Shown here one piece after another: positions 16,815-25,311 of a stretch of 64,000 nt of DNA. Made by a program: the position numbers and the translations under genes. Position 1 is the stretch's first letter; each line of letters begins with the position of its first letter. Origin of the DNA: SHZL01 sp963784425 (GTDB taxonomy: Bacteria; Pseudomonadota; Gammaproteobacteria; Xanthomonadales; SZUA-36); NCBI GenBank assembly GCA_963784425.1, contig CAWARM010000011.1, forward strand, positions 434,001-498,000, written 5' to 3'. The notes below the pieces were generated by a model that searched no databases, was not told where the DNA came from, and worked only from the letters and a program-made list of their open reading frames with translations.

Positions 16815-18598
16815 CTTCCATCCACGACACACTGCAGCAGGTCTTTGGCCTGCAGCAATTTCGGCCCTTCCAGCAGGAAATCATTGAGCGCGTGGTCGCC
16901 GGAGGTGATGCCTTTGTGCTGATGCCAACGGGCGGTGGAAAATCCTTGTGCTACCAGTTGCCTGCCCTGCAGAGGCCCGGCCTGGCCATTGTCATTTCGC
17001 CGCTTATTTCACTGATGAAAGACCAGGTGGATGCGCTGCTGGCCAATGGCGTCAACGCCGCCATGTACAACTCTACGTTGGAAGCGGATGAAGCCCGGTC
17101 CGTATTGCGGCGCCTGCACAATGATGAGCTGGACCTGTTGTATGTAGCGCCCGAGCGCATGATGAAAGCGGATTTCATTCAAAGCCTGGAGTCTGTTCCC
17201 CTCGCCCTGGTGGCCATTGATGAAGCGCATTGTGTCTCCCATTGGGGTCACGATTTCCGGCCGGAATACGCGGCGCTGGGTGGCCTGAGGGATTACTTTC
17301 CGGACGTTCCCTTCATTGCCCTGACGGCTACTGCCGATCCACAAACCCGCGAGGACATCGTGCGAGTGCTGGGGCTACGCTCGGCCAAACGTTTCATCAC
17401 CAGTTTTGACCGTCCCAATATTCGCTACACGGTATTGGAAAAGCACCGTCCGCAAGCGCAACTGCTGCACTTCCTGGAAGGCAGGGAAAAACAAGCCGGC
17501 ATCGTTTACGCCCTGTCGCGCAAACGCGTGGAGGAAGTGACCCAGCACCTGGCCGAGCGGGGTCACTCAGCGGCGGCCTATCATGCAGGCTTGCCGGCGG
17601 AAACGCGCAAGCGGGTGCAGGAACAGTTCCTGCGTGACGATGTTTCCATAGTCGTTGCCACCGTGGCGTTCGGCATGGGTATCGACAAGCCCAATGTGCG
17701 TTTCGTGGTGCACTATGACATGCCGCGACACCTGGAAGGCTACTACCAGGAAACCGGTCGCGCCGGTCGCGACAGCCTGCCTGCGGAGGCGCTGTTGCTG
17801 TTTGGCACGCAGGACGTTGCCACCGCCCGCTACCAGCTGGAGCAAAACGCCAATGACGGGCAGCGGCGCATCGAATCAAACAAGCTCAACGCCATGGTGG
17901 ATTTCGCCGAGAGCCTGACCTGCCGTCGCCGGGTACTGATGGGCTATCTTGGCGAGCGCATGTCCGTGGATTGCGGCAATTGTGATATTTGCCTGGATCC
18001 GCCGGAACAGTTCGATGCCGGCGTAGCGGCCCGCAAGGTGCTTTCCTGCGTCTACCGGGTGGGGCAATCCTTTGGTGTAAAGCACGTGGTAGATGTTTTG
18101 CGCGGCGCCGATAACGAGCGCATTCGCAAATTTGGCCACGAACGCCTGTCCACCTATGGCATCGGCGCAGAATACTCACAAGCCGAGTGGCTGTCGATCA
18201 CGCGGCAACTGATCCACCATGGGTACCTGCTGCAGGACATCGAACATTTTTCAGTCTTGAAGCTGACCGCGCGAGGCCAGGACATCCTTCGAGTACAGGA
18301 AACCCTGTTATTGGCGCGCCCGCGCATCCGCGAGAAAGCCACCAAAAAACCGGCAGCCGCAACGGACATGGACGGCCGGTCCACGCAATTGTTCGAAAGC
18401 CTGCGGGTGCTGCGCAAGCGACTGGCGGAAGAAAAAGGCGTGCCGCCTTATGTCATTTTCGGCGACGCAACGCTGATCGAAATGAGCCGCAAACGGCCCA
18501 CGACCGCAGCTGAATTCCTCGCCATCAATGGAGTAGGCAAGGTCAAGCTGGAACGGCATGGCGCGGCCTTCATGGACGTCATCTCGCGCGCCGGGTAA
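16811..18598 (+). CDS. recQ: ATP-dependent DNA helicase RecQ
   Basis: 595 residues from a GTG overlapping the previous stop. Helicase core: FRPFQQEIIERV (Q motif region), MPTGGGKSLCYQLPAL with Lys44 for ATP, DEAH at 137-140, then SHWGHDFRPEYAALG (RecQ aromatic-rich loop) and QETGRAGRDSLPAE (motif VI). Zinc domain: CRRRVLMGYLGE and CGNCDICLDPP supply the four cysteines. Winged helix follows, and a single HRDC domain occupies the last 75 residues. Unwinds 3'-5' at recombination and stalled fork intermediates (RecF pathway). Length and domain order match the E. coli enzyme. Confidence 0.96.
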   Translation: MTSIHDTLQQVFGLQQFRPFQQEIIERVVAGGDAFVLMPTGGGKSLCYQLPALQRPGLAIVISPLISLMKDQVDALLANGVNAAMYNSTLEADEARSVLRRLHNDELDLLYVAPERMMKADFIQSLESVPLALVAIDEAHCVSHWGHDFRPEYAALGGLRDYFPDVPFIALTATADPQTREDIVRVLGLRSAKRFITSFDRPNIRYTVLEKHRPQAQLLHFLEGREKQAGIVYALSRKRVEEVTQHLAERGHSAAAYHAGLPAETRKRVQEQFLRDDVSIVVATVAFGMGIDKPNVRFVVHYDMPRHLEGYYQETGRAGRDSLPAEALLLFGTQDVATARYQLEQNANDGQRRIESNKLNAMVDFAESLTCRRRVLMGYLGERMSVDCGNCDICLDPPEQFDAGVAARKVLSCVYRVGQSFGVKHVVDVLRGADNERIRKFGHERLSTYGIGAEYSQAEWLSITRQLIHHGYLLQDIEHFSVLKLTARGQDILRVQETLLLARPRIREKATKKPAAATDMDGRSTQLFESLRVLRKRLAEEKGVPPYVIFGDATLIEMSRKRPTTAAEFLAINGVGKVKLERHGAAFMDVISRAG

Positions 18599-18602
18599 GG
18601 CC

Positions 18603-19673
18603 TCAATCCGGCTTGATGTGGCTAATCATGGCTACCGGTTCACCGGCGCTGACCGGCGGGGTTGCAACCACGTAATTCACTATCCCTGCGAAAGGGGCAC
18701 GCAGTTCCATGATCAGTTCGCCAAATGGATCCACCAGCACTCCAAGCAGCCCGTTCTCAGCTATTGCGTAGCCATCACGCACGGCAGCGCGGAATATCCC
18801 CTGTTCGGGGCTGCGGATGACCTCGTAGCCGGTCAACCAGACCACGGCCTCGTTGGCCTTCTCTGCGCCAGCGATCATGTGCAGGTGCCGCATGACATTC
18901 TCGATGCCGTGTACTGCCATGTCCACCCAGTAAGCATCATTGGATCCCAATTGCCCGGTCTCGGTCGTAATAGCAGGAATACCCCGCGACAAGGCGGTCT
19001 GGTCGGTATAGAGCGAGGCTTCCGGCGGCAGCACCCTGCCCTCGTCAATCACGATGTGATCAAGGCCAAACGCCACTGCCAGTCCGCGGCTGGCAGCATC
19101 CAGTTCCGCATTGCCGGTTACCGGCATATACACGTATGGCCGCAATGCCTCATTGCCATCGCCGGCATGCAGGTCAATGAGGTAGTTCGCCTGCACGATC
19201 ACGTTACGGGTAATGCTGTCGGCAATACGCTCGCTCACGCTGCCGTCCGCTTTTCCGGGATACATCCGGTTCAGGTTTTTGCCGTCTACCGGACCGGTGT
19301 AAATGGTGCGTCCGTAGAAGGAAGGCGGGTTGGCGATGTGCACCAGCACGAGCGTACCGGCGAGGTCAGCAGGCTGGATGGCTTGCCGTATTTCCTGCAA
19401 GGCGGTAACGCCGGGATATTCGTAGCCGTGGGTTCCGGCAATAAGTGCCAGCACGGGTCCCGGCTTCATGCCACGAATGATGCTGACCGGGATACGCGTT
19501 CCTGAGTCGCCGGCGGCTGCAATTTCGAGATAGCCGGACACTGCCTCACCCGGACGGGCGTGCACCGTGCCCAGGGAGAACGTTTCGGAGACGGGGGCCG
19601 GGTCGGCAGCCAGAGCCTGGACGCTTTGGGCCAGCAGGAAAAGACTGAGCAGTGCTTGTGCCTGTAAACTCAT
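18603..19673 (-). CDS. Exported succinylglutamate desuccinylase / aspartoacylase family (M14-like) deacylase
   Basis: 356 residues with a signal peptide ending near ALAADPAP (about residue 24). The zinc site is visible as ALIAGTHGYEYPGVTALQEI (about residues 76-95), the arginine/asparagine substrate region as GKNLNRMYPGKADGS, and the third ligand as LIDLHAGDGNEA (about 164). The C-terminal half is the small beta domain of AstE/AspA-like enzymes. Family members remove acyl groups from N-acyl amino acids; the periplasmic location is unusual for AstE itself, so a scavenging role is inferred. It is convergent with recQ (4 bp apart). Confidence 0.85.
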   Translation of the reverse strand: MSLQAQALLSLFLLAQSVQALAADPAPVSETFSLGTVHARPGEAVSGYLEIAAAGDSGTRIPVSIIRGMKPGPVLALIAGTHGYEYPGVTALQEIRQAIQPADLAGTLVLVHIANPPSFYGRTIYTGPVDGKNLNRMYPGKADGSVSERIADSITRNVIVQANYLIDLHAGDGNEALRPYVYMPVTGNAELDAASRGLAVAFGLDHIVIDEGRVLPPEASLYTDQTALSRGIPAITTETGQLGSNDAYWVDMAVHGIENVMRHLHMIAGAEKANEAVVWLTGYEVIRSPEQGIFRAAVRDGYAIAENGLLGVLVDPFGELIMELRAPFAGIVNYVVATPPVSAGEPVAMISHIKPD

Positions 19674-19719
19674 GGTGAAATCTCCCCAGGGAAGGTCTTA
19701 TTTCCGTCATCCCGCCCCG

Positions 19720-19760
19720 CGGCACCTGTGCATGGCCCAGGCCAGCCTCTCGACCGATTC
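19720..19760 (+). repeat. 41-bp direct repeat, distal copy
   Basis: CGGCACCTGTGCATGGCCCA followed by GGCCAGCCTCTCGACCG matches 20533-20573 with one mismatch. The two copies bracket about 770 bp containing the zinc-ribbon gene and the tRNA. Confidence 0.75.
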
Positions 19761-19791
19761 GTAGAGTTAACGCGCTGAGCTCTGCTCTTGC

Positions 19792-20175
19792 TTAACGTGC
19801 CGGCTTGAAGCGGTCCCAAAAAGTCTTGTGTACAAGGTCGGTGAATTCACCCACATCGAGAAAAACGCCGTGCCCGTTGGGGCAGCTTTCGTAAATGATG
19901 TGTGGCTGATCTGTGTCTGATTCCTTGTCCATCTCCGAATTGCACTGTGGGCAGCGAATGTCACGCACCCTGTTGTAAAGCTTGCGCAACCTGGCCGGGC
20001 CTTTGTCCGGAACGTGCCCGGCCAGCCAGCTATCCTGGCGCAAAACGGCCAGGTCTTCCGGCCGGAACCACAGGCCCTTGCAGCCGTCATTGCAGCGCTG
20101 GATGGTCATGCTCAATAGCAGCACCGCGTCCATTACGGAGAAACACTTGGGACAGTTAATTTTCTGAAGATTCAG
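19792..20175 (-). CDS. Zinc-ribbon (TFIIB-type) protein, start codon uncertain
   Basis: The first ATG is at 20133, but the open frame extends upstream to 20178 and the extra part reads NLQKINCPKCFSVM, supplying the first CxxC. With RCNDGC, RCPQC and SCPNGHG this makes the usual paired knuckles of zf-TFIIB proteins, so the true start must lie before the ATG, at a non-ATG codon such as CTG (20175) or ATT (20160). Family members are small putative RNA or DNA binding proteins of unknown role. No membrane segment or signal is seen. The gene lies between two copies of a 41-bp repeat. Confidence 0.68.
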   Translation of the reverse strand: MNLQKINCPKCFSVMDAVLLLSMTIQRCNDGCKGLWFRPEDLAVLRQDSWLAGHVPDKGPARLRKLYNRVRDIRCPQCNSEMDKESDTDQPHIIYESCPNGHGVFLDVGEFTDLVHKTFWDRFKPAR

Positions 20176-20353
20176 GATTCAATTCCATTTGTAAGAGTAG
20201 GGAAATCGGGTAGCACGGCCCCACTCATGAGAACCGTGTCGACTGCACATTATAGGCCAGCTTGCATGCATAATTCGACCTCCAGCCGGGCGCACAGCTT
20301 GCGGGTAATGGTGAAGAAGAATACATTGGCGGTCCGCAAACACCAATGACCCA

Positions 20354-20429
20354 GCGCCCGTAGCTCAGTGGATAGAGCACCTGGCTTCGAACCAGGTGGC
20401 CGGGAGTTCGAATCTCTCCGGGCGCGCCA
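20354..20429 (+). tRNA. tRNA-Arg, anticodon TCG
   Basis: A full 76-nt cloverleaf. Acceptor GCGCCCG pairs with CGGGCGC, followed by G and an encoded CCA. The D stem is GCTC/GAGC, the anticodon stem CCTGG/CCAGG with loop CTTCGAA (anticodon TCG), and the T arm GGGAG-TTCGAAT-CTCTC. It reads CGA arginine codons. The 3' flank is a set of short direct repeats, not an integrated element. Confidence 0.97.
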
Positions 20430-20452
20430 CTCTGGCTTAGCTCACTCTCCGG

Positions 20453-20676
20453 GGCCGCTCTCGCACATCCCTGTGCTTCACGGCACCTGTGCATCCTGCA
20501 AAATGGCCGCTCTCGCACACCCCTGTGCTTCACGGCACCTGTGCATGGCCCAGGCCAGCCTCTCGACCGGTTCCCGGTCTCACCTTCTCCTGCACAATGG
20601 CCGCTCTCGCACATCCCTGTGCTTCACGGCACCTGGCATGGCCCAGGCCAGCTCGACCGGTTCCCGCCACCACAAT
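20453..20676 (+). repeat. Three degenerate direct repeats downstream of tRNA-Arg
   Basis: The 38-bp core starting GGCCGCTCTCGCACA and ending TTCACGGCACCTG occurs at 20453, 20505 and 20599. The second and third copies go on through GGCCCAGGCCAGC...CTCGACCGGTTCCCG. Spacing is irregular (52 and 94 bp), so this is not CRISPR-like. No ORF with coding character lies across it. It may represent decayed duplicates of a tRNA-flanking sequence. Confidence 0.7.
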
Positions 20677-20701
20677 GCGCGCCATTTTAGAGAAAAGGCG
20701 C

Positions 20702-21937
20702 CTATACCAGCTCGCTCATGCCTTCCTGCGGCAGCACGGCTATGGCTTTACTGCCCAGGCCTCGCAGCACGCCCTCGCAGAATTCCAGTTTGCGCGCGAT
20801 ATCTTCATCCGCCTGGTCGGGGTCGTGGTGGTGTATCCACAGGCGCTCCACATCGGCCAGGTGCGCGAGGCGACACACCTCGCTCAGGGATGAATGACCC
20901 CAGTGCACTTTGCTCGCGTACTCCTTGTCGAAATAGGTGCAGTCGTGTACCAGCACGTTAGCGCCACGGCAAAAATTGGCCAGATTGTGCATGAATTCTT
21001 CGTCAGAAAATTCGGAATTCTGCAGATAAAGCTCATTATCGGTGATGTAGCAGAAGCTCCTGCCCGCGTAATCCACGCGGTAGCCGAGGCAATGTCCCGG
21101 ATGTTTCAACAACATGCTGCGCACGCTGATGCCATCTATCTCGACTTGCTGCTCGCCAATTTCATGAAAAGTCACATGGGCGCCAAATTCCCTTACCGTG
21201 ACTGGAAAGTACATGCCATCCATCTGGGCCACCATCAACTGCTCAAAACCCATTTCGTCCTGGGCAACACCGTGAACACGCACCTCATTCCCGGTGACAT
21301 ACAGCGGCGTAAAGAAGGGAAAGGCATTGATGTGATCCCAATGCGGATGAGTTATAAACAGGTCGACCGTCATGCGCGCCGCCCCGCTTTTCATCAGGGC
21401 AGTGCCACAATTCTTTATGCCGGTGCCGGCGTCAAAAACAAGATGCCGGTCCGGCGCATACTGCAGTGAGTAACACGAGGTATTTCCACCGTAACGAATG
21501 TACCCTACCTGCGGCATGGGCAGGGTTCCGCGCACGCCCCAGGCCGACAAAGTCATGGTGCCCAGTGAGTTTACGATGGCCTCAAATTTTTCCAGGGTGA
21601 ACGGCTTGATGATATAGCCGTCTGCGCCCAGCTTTTTCGCCTTTAAGCGGTCTGCTTCATAGGCCTTGGCCGAAGCCATGATGATGCGCACATGGTCGAG
21701 GTTGTCATTGCCCCGAATCATGTTCAGCAATTCAAAACCGTTGATGCCCGGCATCATGACATCGCTGATGACAAAATCCGGCTTCAGCTCGCGAATGCGC
21801 TCCATTGCATCAGCTGAACCAATCTGGCCTTCAGCCATGTAGCCGGCATCATTCAGCAACTGCACGGTGATCGCGACGGCCATGGAGCTGTCGTCAACCA
21901 CGAAAACCCGTTTGGACGTGCTGGTCGCATTTGGCAT
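20702..21937 (-). CDS. Response regulator receiver fused to an MBL-fold hydrolase domain
   Basis: 411 residues from an ATG preceded by AGGGGG at 5 nt; a GTG six bases upstream is less well placed. Residues 10-128 form a CheY-like receiver: acidic pair DD at 15-16, phosphoacceptor Asp59 in ISDVMMPG, Lys111 in YIIKPF. Residues 130-400 are a metallo-beta-lactamase domain with RGTLPMP and YGGNTSCY at its start, LFITHPHWDHINAFPFF (zinc ligands at 197-202), LKHPGHCLGYRV, YITDNE, LVHDCTYFD and WGHSS, which is the RNase Z/phosphodiesterase-like branch. Phosphorylation may gate hydrolysis of a phosphodiester or cyclic nucleotide. No histidine kinase is adjacent. Confidence 0.88.
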   Translation of the reverse strand: MPNATSTSKRVFVVDDSSMAVAITVQLLNDAGYMAEGQIGSADAMERIRELKPDFVISDVMMPGINGFELLNMIRGNDNLDHVRIIMASAKAYEADRLKAKKLGADGYIIKPFTLEKFEAIVNSLGTMTLSAWGVRGTLPMPQVGYIRYGGNTSCYSLQYAPDRHLVFDAGTGIKNCGTALMKSGAARMTVDLFITHPHWDHINAFPFFTPLYVTGNEVRVHGVAQDEMGFEQLMVAQMDGMYFPVTVREFGAHVTFHEIGEQQVEIDGISVRSMLLKHPGHCLGYRVDYAGRSFCYITDNELYLQNSEFSDEEFMHNLANFCRGANVLVHDCTYFDKEYASKVHWGHSSLSEVCRLAHLADVERLWIHHHDPDQADEDIARKLEFCEGVLRGLGSKAIAVLPQEGMSELV

Positions 21938-22050
21938 TTTCACCCCCTTTATGTGTAGGAAGTATAAACCAAAGATTGCGACATTCTACCAGCAAGGGGT
22001 GCGGTGGCGGCACAGAGCAGGCCATTTGTTCTTCAAGGCCTTTGCGGGGA

Positions 22051-23670
22051 TTAGATCACCGCACGTTGCCGGGCAAATTCTTCTATGCCCTGGCTACGCA
22101 GATATTCATCGTAGCTGCCTTTGAAATCGACTACGCCGTCGGTGGTGATGTCGATGATGCGGGTGGCCAGCGAGGAAATGAATTCGCGGTCGTGGCTGAC
22201 GAAAAACAAGGTGCCGGGGTAGTTATCCAGCGCCAGGTTGAGCGCTTCGATGGACTCCATGTCCAGGTGGTTGGTGGGCTCATCCATCAGCAGGATATTG
22301 GGCATTTGCAGCATGAGCTTGCCAAACAGCATGCGCGCCTGCTCGCCACCGGAGATGACCTTGACCGATTTATTGATTTCGTGGCTGGCGAACAACAGGC
22401 GCCCCAATGTACCGCGCAATACCTGCTCGTCATCCTGCGGCTTGCCCCATCGCGCCATCCAGGAATACAGGTCCATGTCCTGCTCGAAATCAGCGCTGTG
22501 CTCTTGTCCGAAATAACCGATATCGGCATTTTCCGACCATTTACGCATTCCGGCGTCCGGCTCAAGCTCACCCAGCAGGGTGCGCAACAAGGTGGTCTTG
22601 CCAATCCCGCTGGCACCGATGATGGCGACCCGTGCACCGACTTCGACTTGCAGGTCGAGCTTGCTGAACAGGGGTTTGCCGGTGTATCCCTTGCTCAAGC
22701 CCCGGGCCTCAAGCGCAAGGCGATAAAGCTTCTTTTCCTGGTTGAAGCGAATGTAGGGGCTCACCCGGCTGGAGGGCTTCACTTCCGCCAGCTGGATTTT
22801 ATCGATCTGCCGGGCCCGGGAAGTGGCCTGTTTCGCCTTGGAGGCGTTGGCGCTGAAGCGGCTTACAAAAACCTGCAGTTCGGTGATCTGCGCCTTTTTC
22901 TTGGCGTTGTCGGACAGTAACTGCTCGCGCACCTGAGTGGACGCGGTCATGTACTCATCGTAGTTGCCCGGATAGACGCGCAACTCGCCGAAATCGAGGT
23001 CCGCCATGTGCGTGCACACACTGTTCAAAAAATGGCGGTCATGGGAAATGATGATCATGGTGCTGCTACGCTGGTTGAGCATGTCTTCCAGCCAGCGAAT
23101 GGTATTGATATCCAGGTTGTTGGTGGGTTCATCCAGCAGCAGGATATCCGGATCGGCAAACAGTGCCTGCGCCAGCAACACGCGCAACTTCCAGCCCGGC
23201 GCCACCGCGCTCATCGGCCCAAAATGCTGGGACTCGGGAATGTCCAGGCCCAGCAGCAATTCACCGGCCCGCGACTCTGCGGTGTAGCCATCGAGTTCGG
23301 CAAACTCCACTTCCAGGTCGGCTACCTTCATGCCGTCTTCTTCGCTCATCTCCGCCAGGCAATAGATGCGGTCGCGCTCCTGCTTAACCGCCCACAAGCG
23401 TTCATAGCCCATGATCACCGTATCGATGACGCTGTACTCTTCGAAAGCGAACTGATCCTGGCGCAGCTTGCCCAGGCGCTCGTTGACGTCCACCTTGACA
23501 TGCCCGGCGGAAGGTTCCAGGTCACCACCAAGGATTTTCATCAGGGTGGACTTGCCGCAACCATTGGCGCCAATCAGGCCATAGCGATTGCCATTGCCAA
23601 ACTTGGCCGAGATATTCTCGAACAGGGGCTTGGCGCCAAACTGCATAGTGATGTTAGCGGTAGTGATCAC
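22051..23670 (-). CDS. ybiT: ABC-F family ATPase YbiT
   Basis: About 539 residues with two ABC ATPase domains. The first carries GANGCGKSTLMKILGGDLEP and LLLDEPTNNLD, the second GASGIGKTTLL and LLMDEPTNHLD; signature motifs are in both, and the ABC-F linker KKKAQITELQVFVSRFSANA lies between them. The sequence follows E. coli YbiT closely throughout (for example KLRQDQFAFEEYSVIDTVIM). By comparison the natural start is the GTG at 23670, with GGA 7 nt before it, though an ATG exists at 23682. No membrane domains. ABC-F proteins act on the ribosome E site; YbiT's specific role is still debated. Confidence 0.94.
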   Translation of the reverse strand: MITTANITMQFGAKPLFENISAKFGNGNRYGLIGANGCGKSTLMKILGGDLEPSAGHVKVDVNERLGKLRQDQFAFEEYSVIDTVIMGYERLWAVKQERDRIYCLAEMSEEDGMKVADLEVEFAELDGYTAESRAGELLLGLDIPESQHFGPMSAVAPGWKLRVLLAQALFADPDILLLDEPTNNLDINTIRWLEDMLNQRSSTMIIISHDRHFLNSVCTHMADLDFGELRVYPGNYDEYMTASTQVREQLLSDNAKKKAQITELQVFVSRFSANASKAKQATSRARQIDKIQLAEVKPSSRVSPYIRFNQEKKLYRLALEARGLSKGYTGKPLFSKLDLQVEVGARVAIIGASGIGKTTLLRTLLGELEPDAGMRKWSENADIGYFGQEHSADFEQDMDLYSWMARWGKPQDDEQVLRGTLGRLLFASHEINKSVKVISGGEQARMLFGKLMLQMPNILLMDEPTNHLDMESIEALNLALDNYPGTLFFVSHDREFISSLATRIIDITTDGVVDFKGSYDEYLRSQGIEEFARQRAVI

Positions 23671-23887
23671 AACAATTTCCATCCGTGCATAGAAAATTTG
23701 GCCCGTAGTCGATCCATGGCCGGAAAACCGTCCGGACCATTCCGGGCCGCAGAGACATAGTTCTGCAGGGGAGTTCTAAAAGCGTGCGTATGGTAGAGAA
23801 AAGCAGCCCCTGGTACAAGCTTTTACTTGCCTTGTTACACTGTAGGGGCACGTCTTTATTGGGCTTTCCCTGGTAGCGTAAAACCTG

Positions 23888-25228
23888 ATGGCAACAAAAC
23901 CAAAGAAACCGCGCCGGCAGTCACGCGTGCCGACCACCCGAATCGGGCGCATCCTGCGCCTGGGGATGGCCGCCGGCGAACTGGCGGTTGGTGGTGTTGC
24001 CGAAGGGGTGCGCAGAATGACCGGCCTGGAGCCGGCACAGGCTGTCAGCGTATTCCTGTCCACGGCCAATGCGCAGAAATTGGCCAAAAGCTTGTCCAGC
24101 ATGCGTGGCGCCGCCATGAAGCTGGGGCAGATGTTGTCCATGGAAAGCAGCGATCTGTTGCCAGCGCCTTTTGCTGATGCACTGGCCATCCTGCGCGACT
24201 CCGCTGACACCATGCCGGACAGCCAGATTCGCCGGGTCCTGGGGCGGGAATACGGCAAAGGGTGGGAGCGGCTGTTTTCTTCCTTTGACTACGATCCCAT
24301 TGCCGCCGCATCCATCGGGCAGGTGCATCACGCCGTAACCGTGGACGGTCGTGACCTCGCATTGAAAATCCAGTACCCGGGCGTGGCAAAAAGCATCAGC
24401 AGCGATGTCGACAACATGGCCTTGTTGCTGCGCCTTGCCCGGATCTTGCCCATTGAGCTGGATGTCTCCGGCATTATTGCCGAAGCAAAACGTCAGTTAC
24501 AGCAGGAAGCGGACTACCTTGCCGAAGCCGGTTTCCTCAAACGCTATCGAAAGTTTATCGGCAAGTCTGAAGACTTCATCGTCCCGAGGGTGCACGATGA
24601 CCTCACCACGCGGCGCGTATTGGCCATGGATTATGTACCCGGTGTCCCGATTGAATCTCTGGGCGGGCACGGCGTTGCGCAGAAAGAGCGGGACCGCGTT
24701 GGCGCCTTGCTGCAAGGCCTGATGTACCGCGAGTTGTTTGAATTCCGCACCATGCAGTCTGACCCGAATTTCGCCAACTACCTCTATCGCCCCGAAGATG
24801 GAAAGATTGTCCTGCTCGACCTGGGCTCAACGGTTACCTTCAGCCGGACTTTCACCGGCCGCTACGGCCATATCGCGCGTGCCCTGATCGCCGGGGACGA
24901 CCATGCCGTGCGGCATTATGCGGAGCAAATTGGCTACGTGGATGCTGCCGACAGTTCCGAACACGCCGAGCGGCTGTTGACGCTGATCCGCATGGTGTGT
25001 TCGCCCATCTGCCATGCGGGGCTGTATGATTTTGGCGCATCAGACCTGCTCAAGCGCGCCCGGGAGACTGGCTTCGAGATGTTCCTGCACCACGCCAGGG
25101 ACTTCAGGGCGCCTCCTCCCGACACGGCTTTTTTGCATCGTAAACTGATGGGAACCTTCCAGCTGTGTGCCCGCATCAAGGCCAGGGCCAATGCACAGGC
25201 ATTGATTCGCCCTTACCTTCCCGGGTAG
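23888..25228 (+). CDS. ABC1/ADCK (UbiB-like) atypical kinase family protein
   Basis: 446 residues. The ADCK-specific KxGQ motif occurs in MKLGQMLSMESSDLLP (about residues 78-93) and the alanine-rich nucleotide loop as AAASIGQVHHA (about 139-149). ALKIQYPGV carries the catalytic lysine, DPNFANY the divergent catalytic loop and LLDLGST the metal aspartate. It has no C-terminal membrane spans of the kind found in UbiB, so it is one of the soluble paralogues. ADCK proteins support quinone or isoprenoid metabolism, with ATPase rather than protein kinase activity. Its neighbours do not pinpoint the pathway. Confidence 0.9.
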   Translation: MATKPKKPRRQSRVPTTRIGRILRLGMAAGELAVGGVAEGVRRMTGLEPAQAVSVFLSTANAQKLAKSLSSMRGAAMKLGQMLSMESSDLLPAPFADALAILRDSADTMPDSQIRRVLGREYGKGWERLFSSFDYDPIAAASIGQVHHAVTVDGRDLALKIQYPGVAKSISSDVDNMALLLRLARILPIELDVSGIIAEAKRQLQQEADYLAEAGFLKRYRKFIGKSEDFIVPRVHDDLTTRRVLAMDYVPGVPIESLGGHGVAQKERDRVGALLQGLMYRELFEFRTMQSDPNFANYLYRPEDGKIVLLDLGSTVTFSRTFTGRYGHIARALIAGDDHAVRHYAEQIGYVDAADSSEHAERLLTLIRMVCSPICHAGLYDFGASDLLKRARETGFEMFLHHARDFRAPPPDTAFLHRKLMGTFQLCARIKARANAQALIRPYLPG

Positions 25229-25311
25229 CGGATTCGATTGCAGCATCAAACGGGCGTAGACTTTGCAATCGTTTACCGGCGCCATAGTTTCACGCTACAA
25301 GACCATTGGCC

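Noticed and set aside
18558..19505. 315-codon plus-strand ORF across the aspartoacylase-like gene
   Set aside because: Same reason: shadow of a clear M14-like enzyme with signal peptide and zinc motifs.
20453..20676. CRISPR array
   Set aside because: Only three units with uneven 52- and 94-bp periods and spacers that resemble one another.
20354..20690. Integrated phage or island at tRNA-Arg
   Set aside because: No integrase, no att-type repeat of the tRNA 3' end elsewhere in the window; only short decayed repeats follow it.
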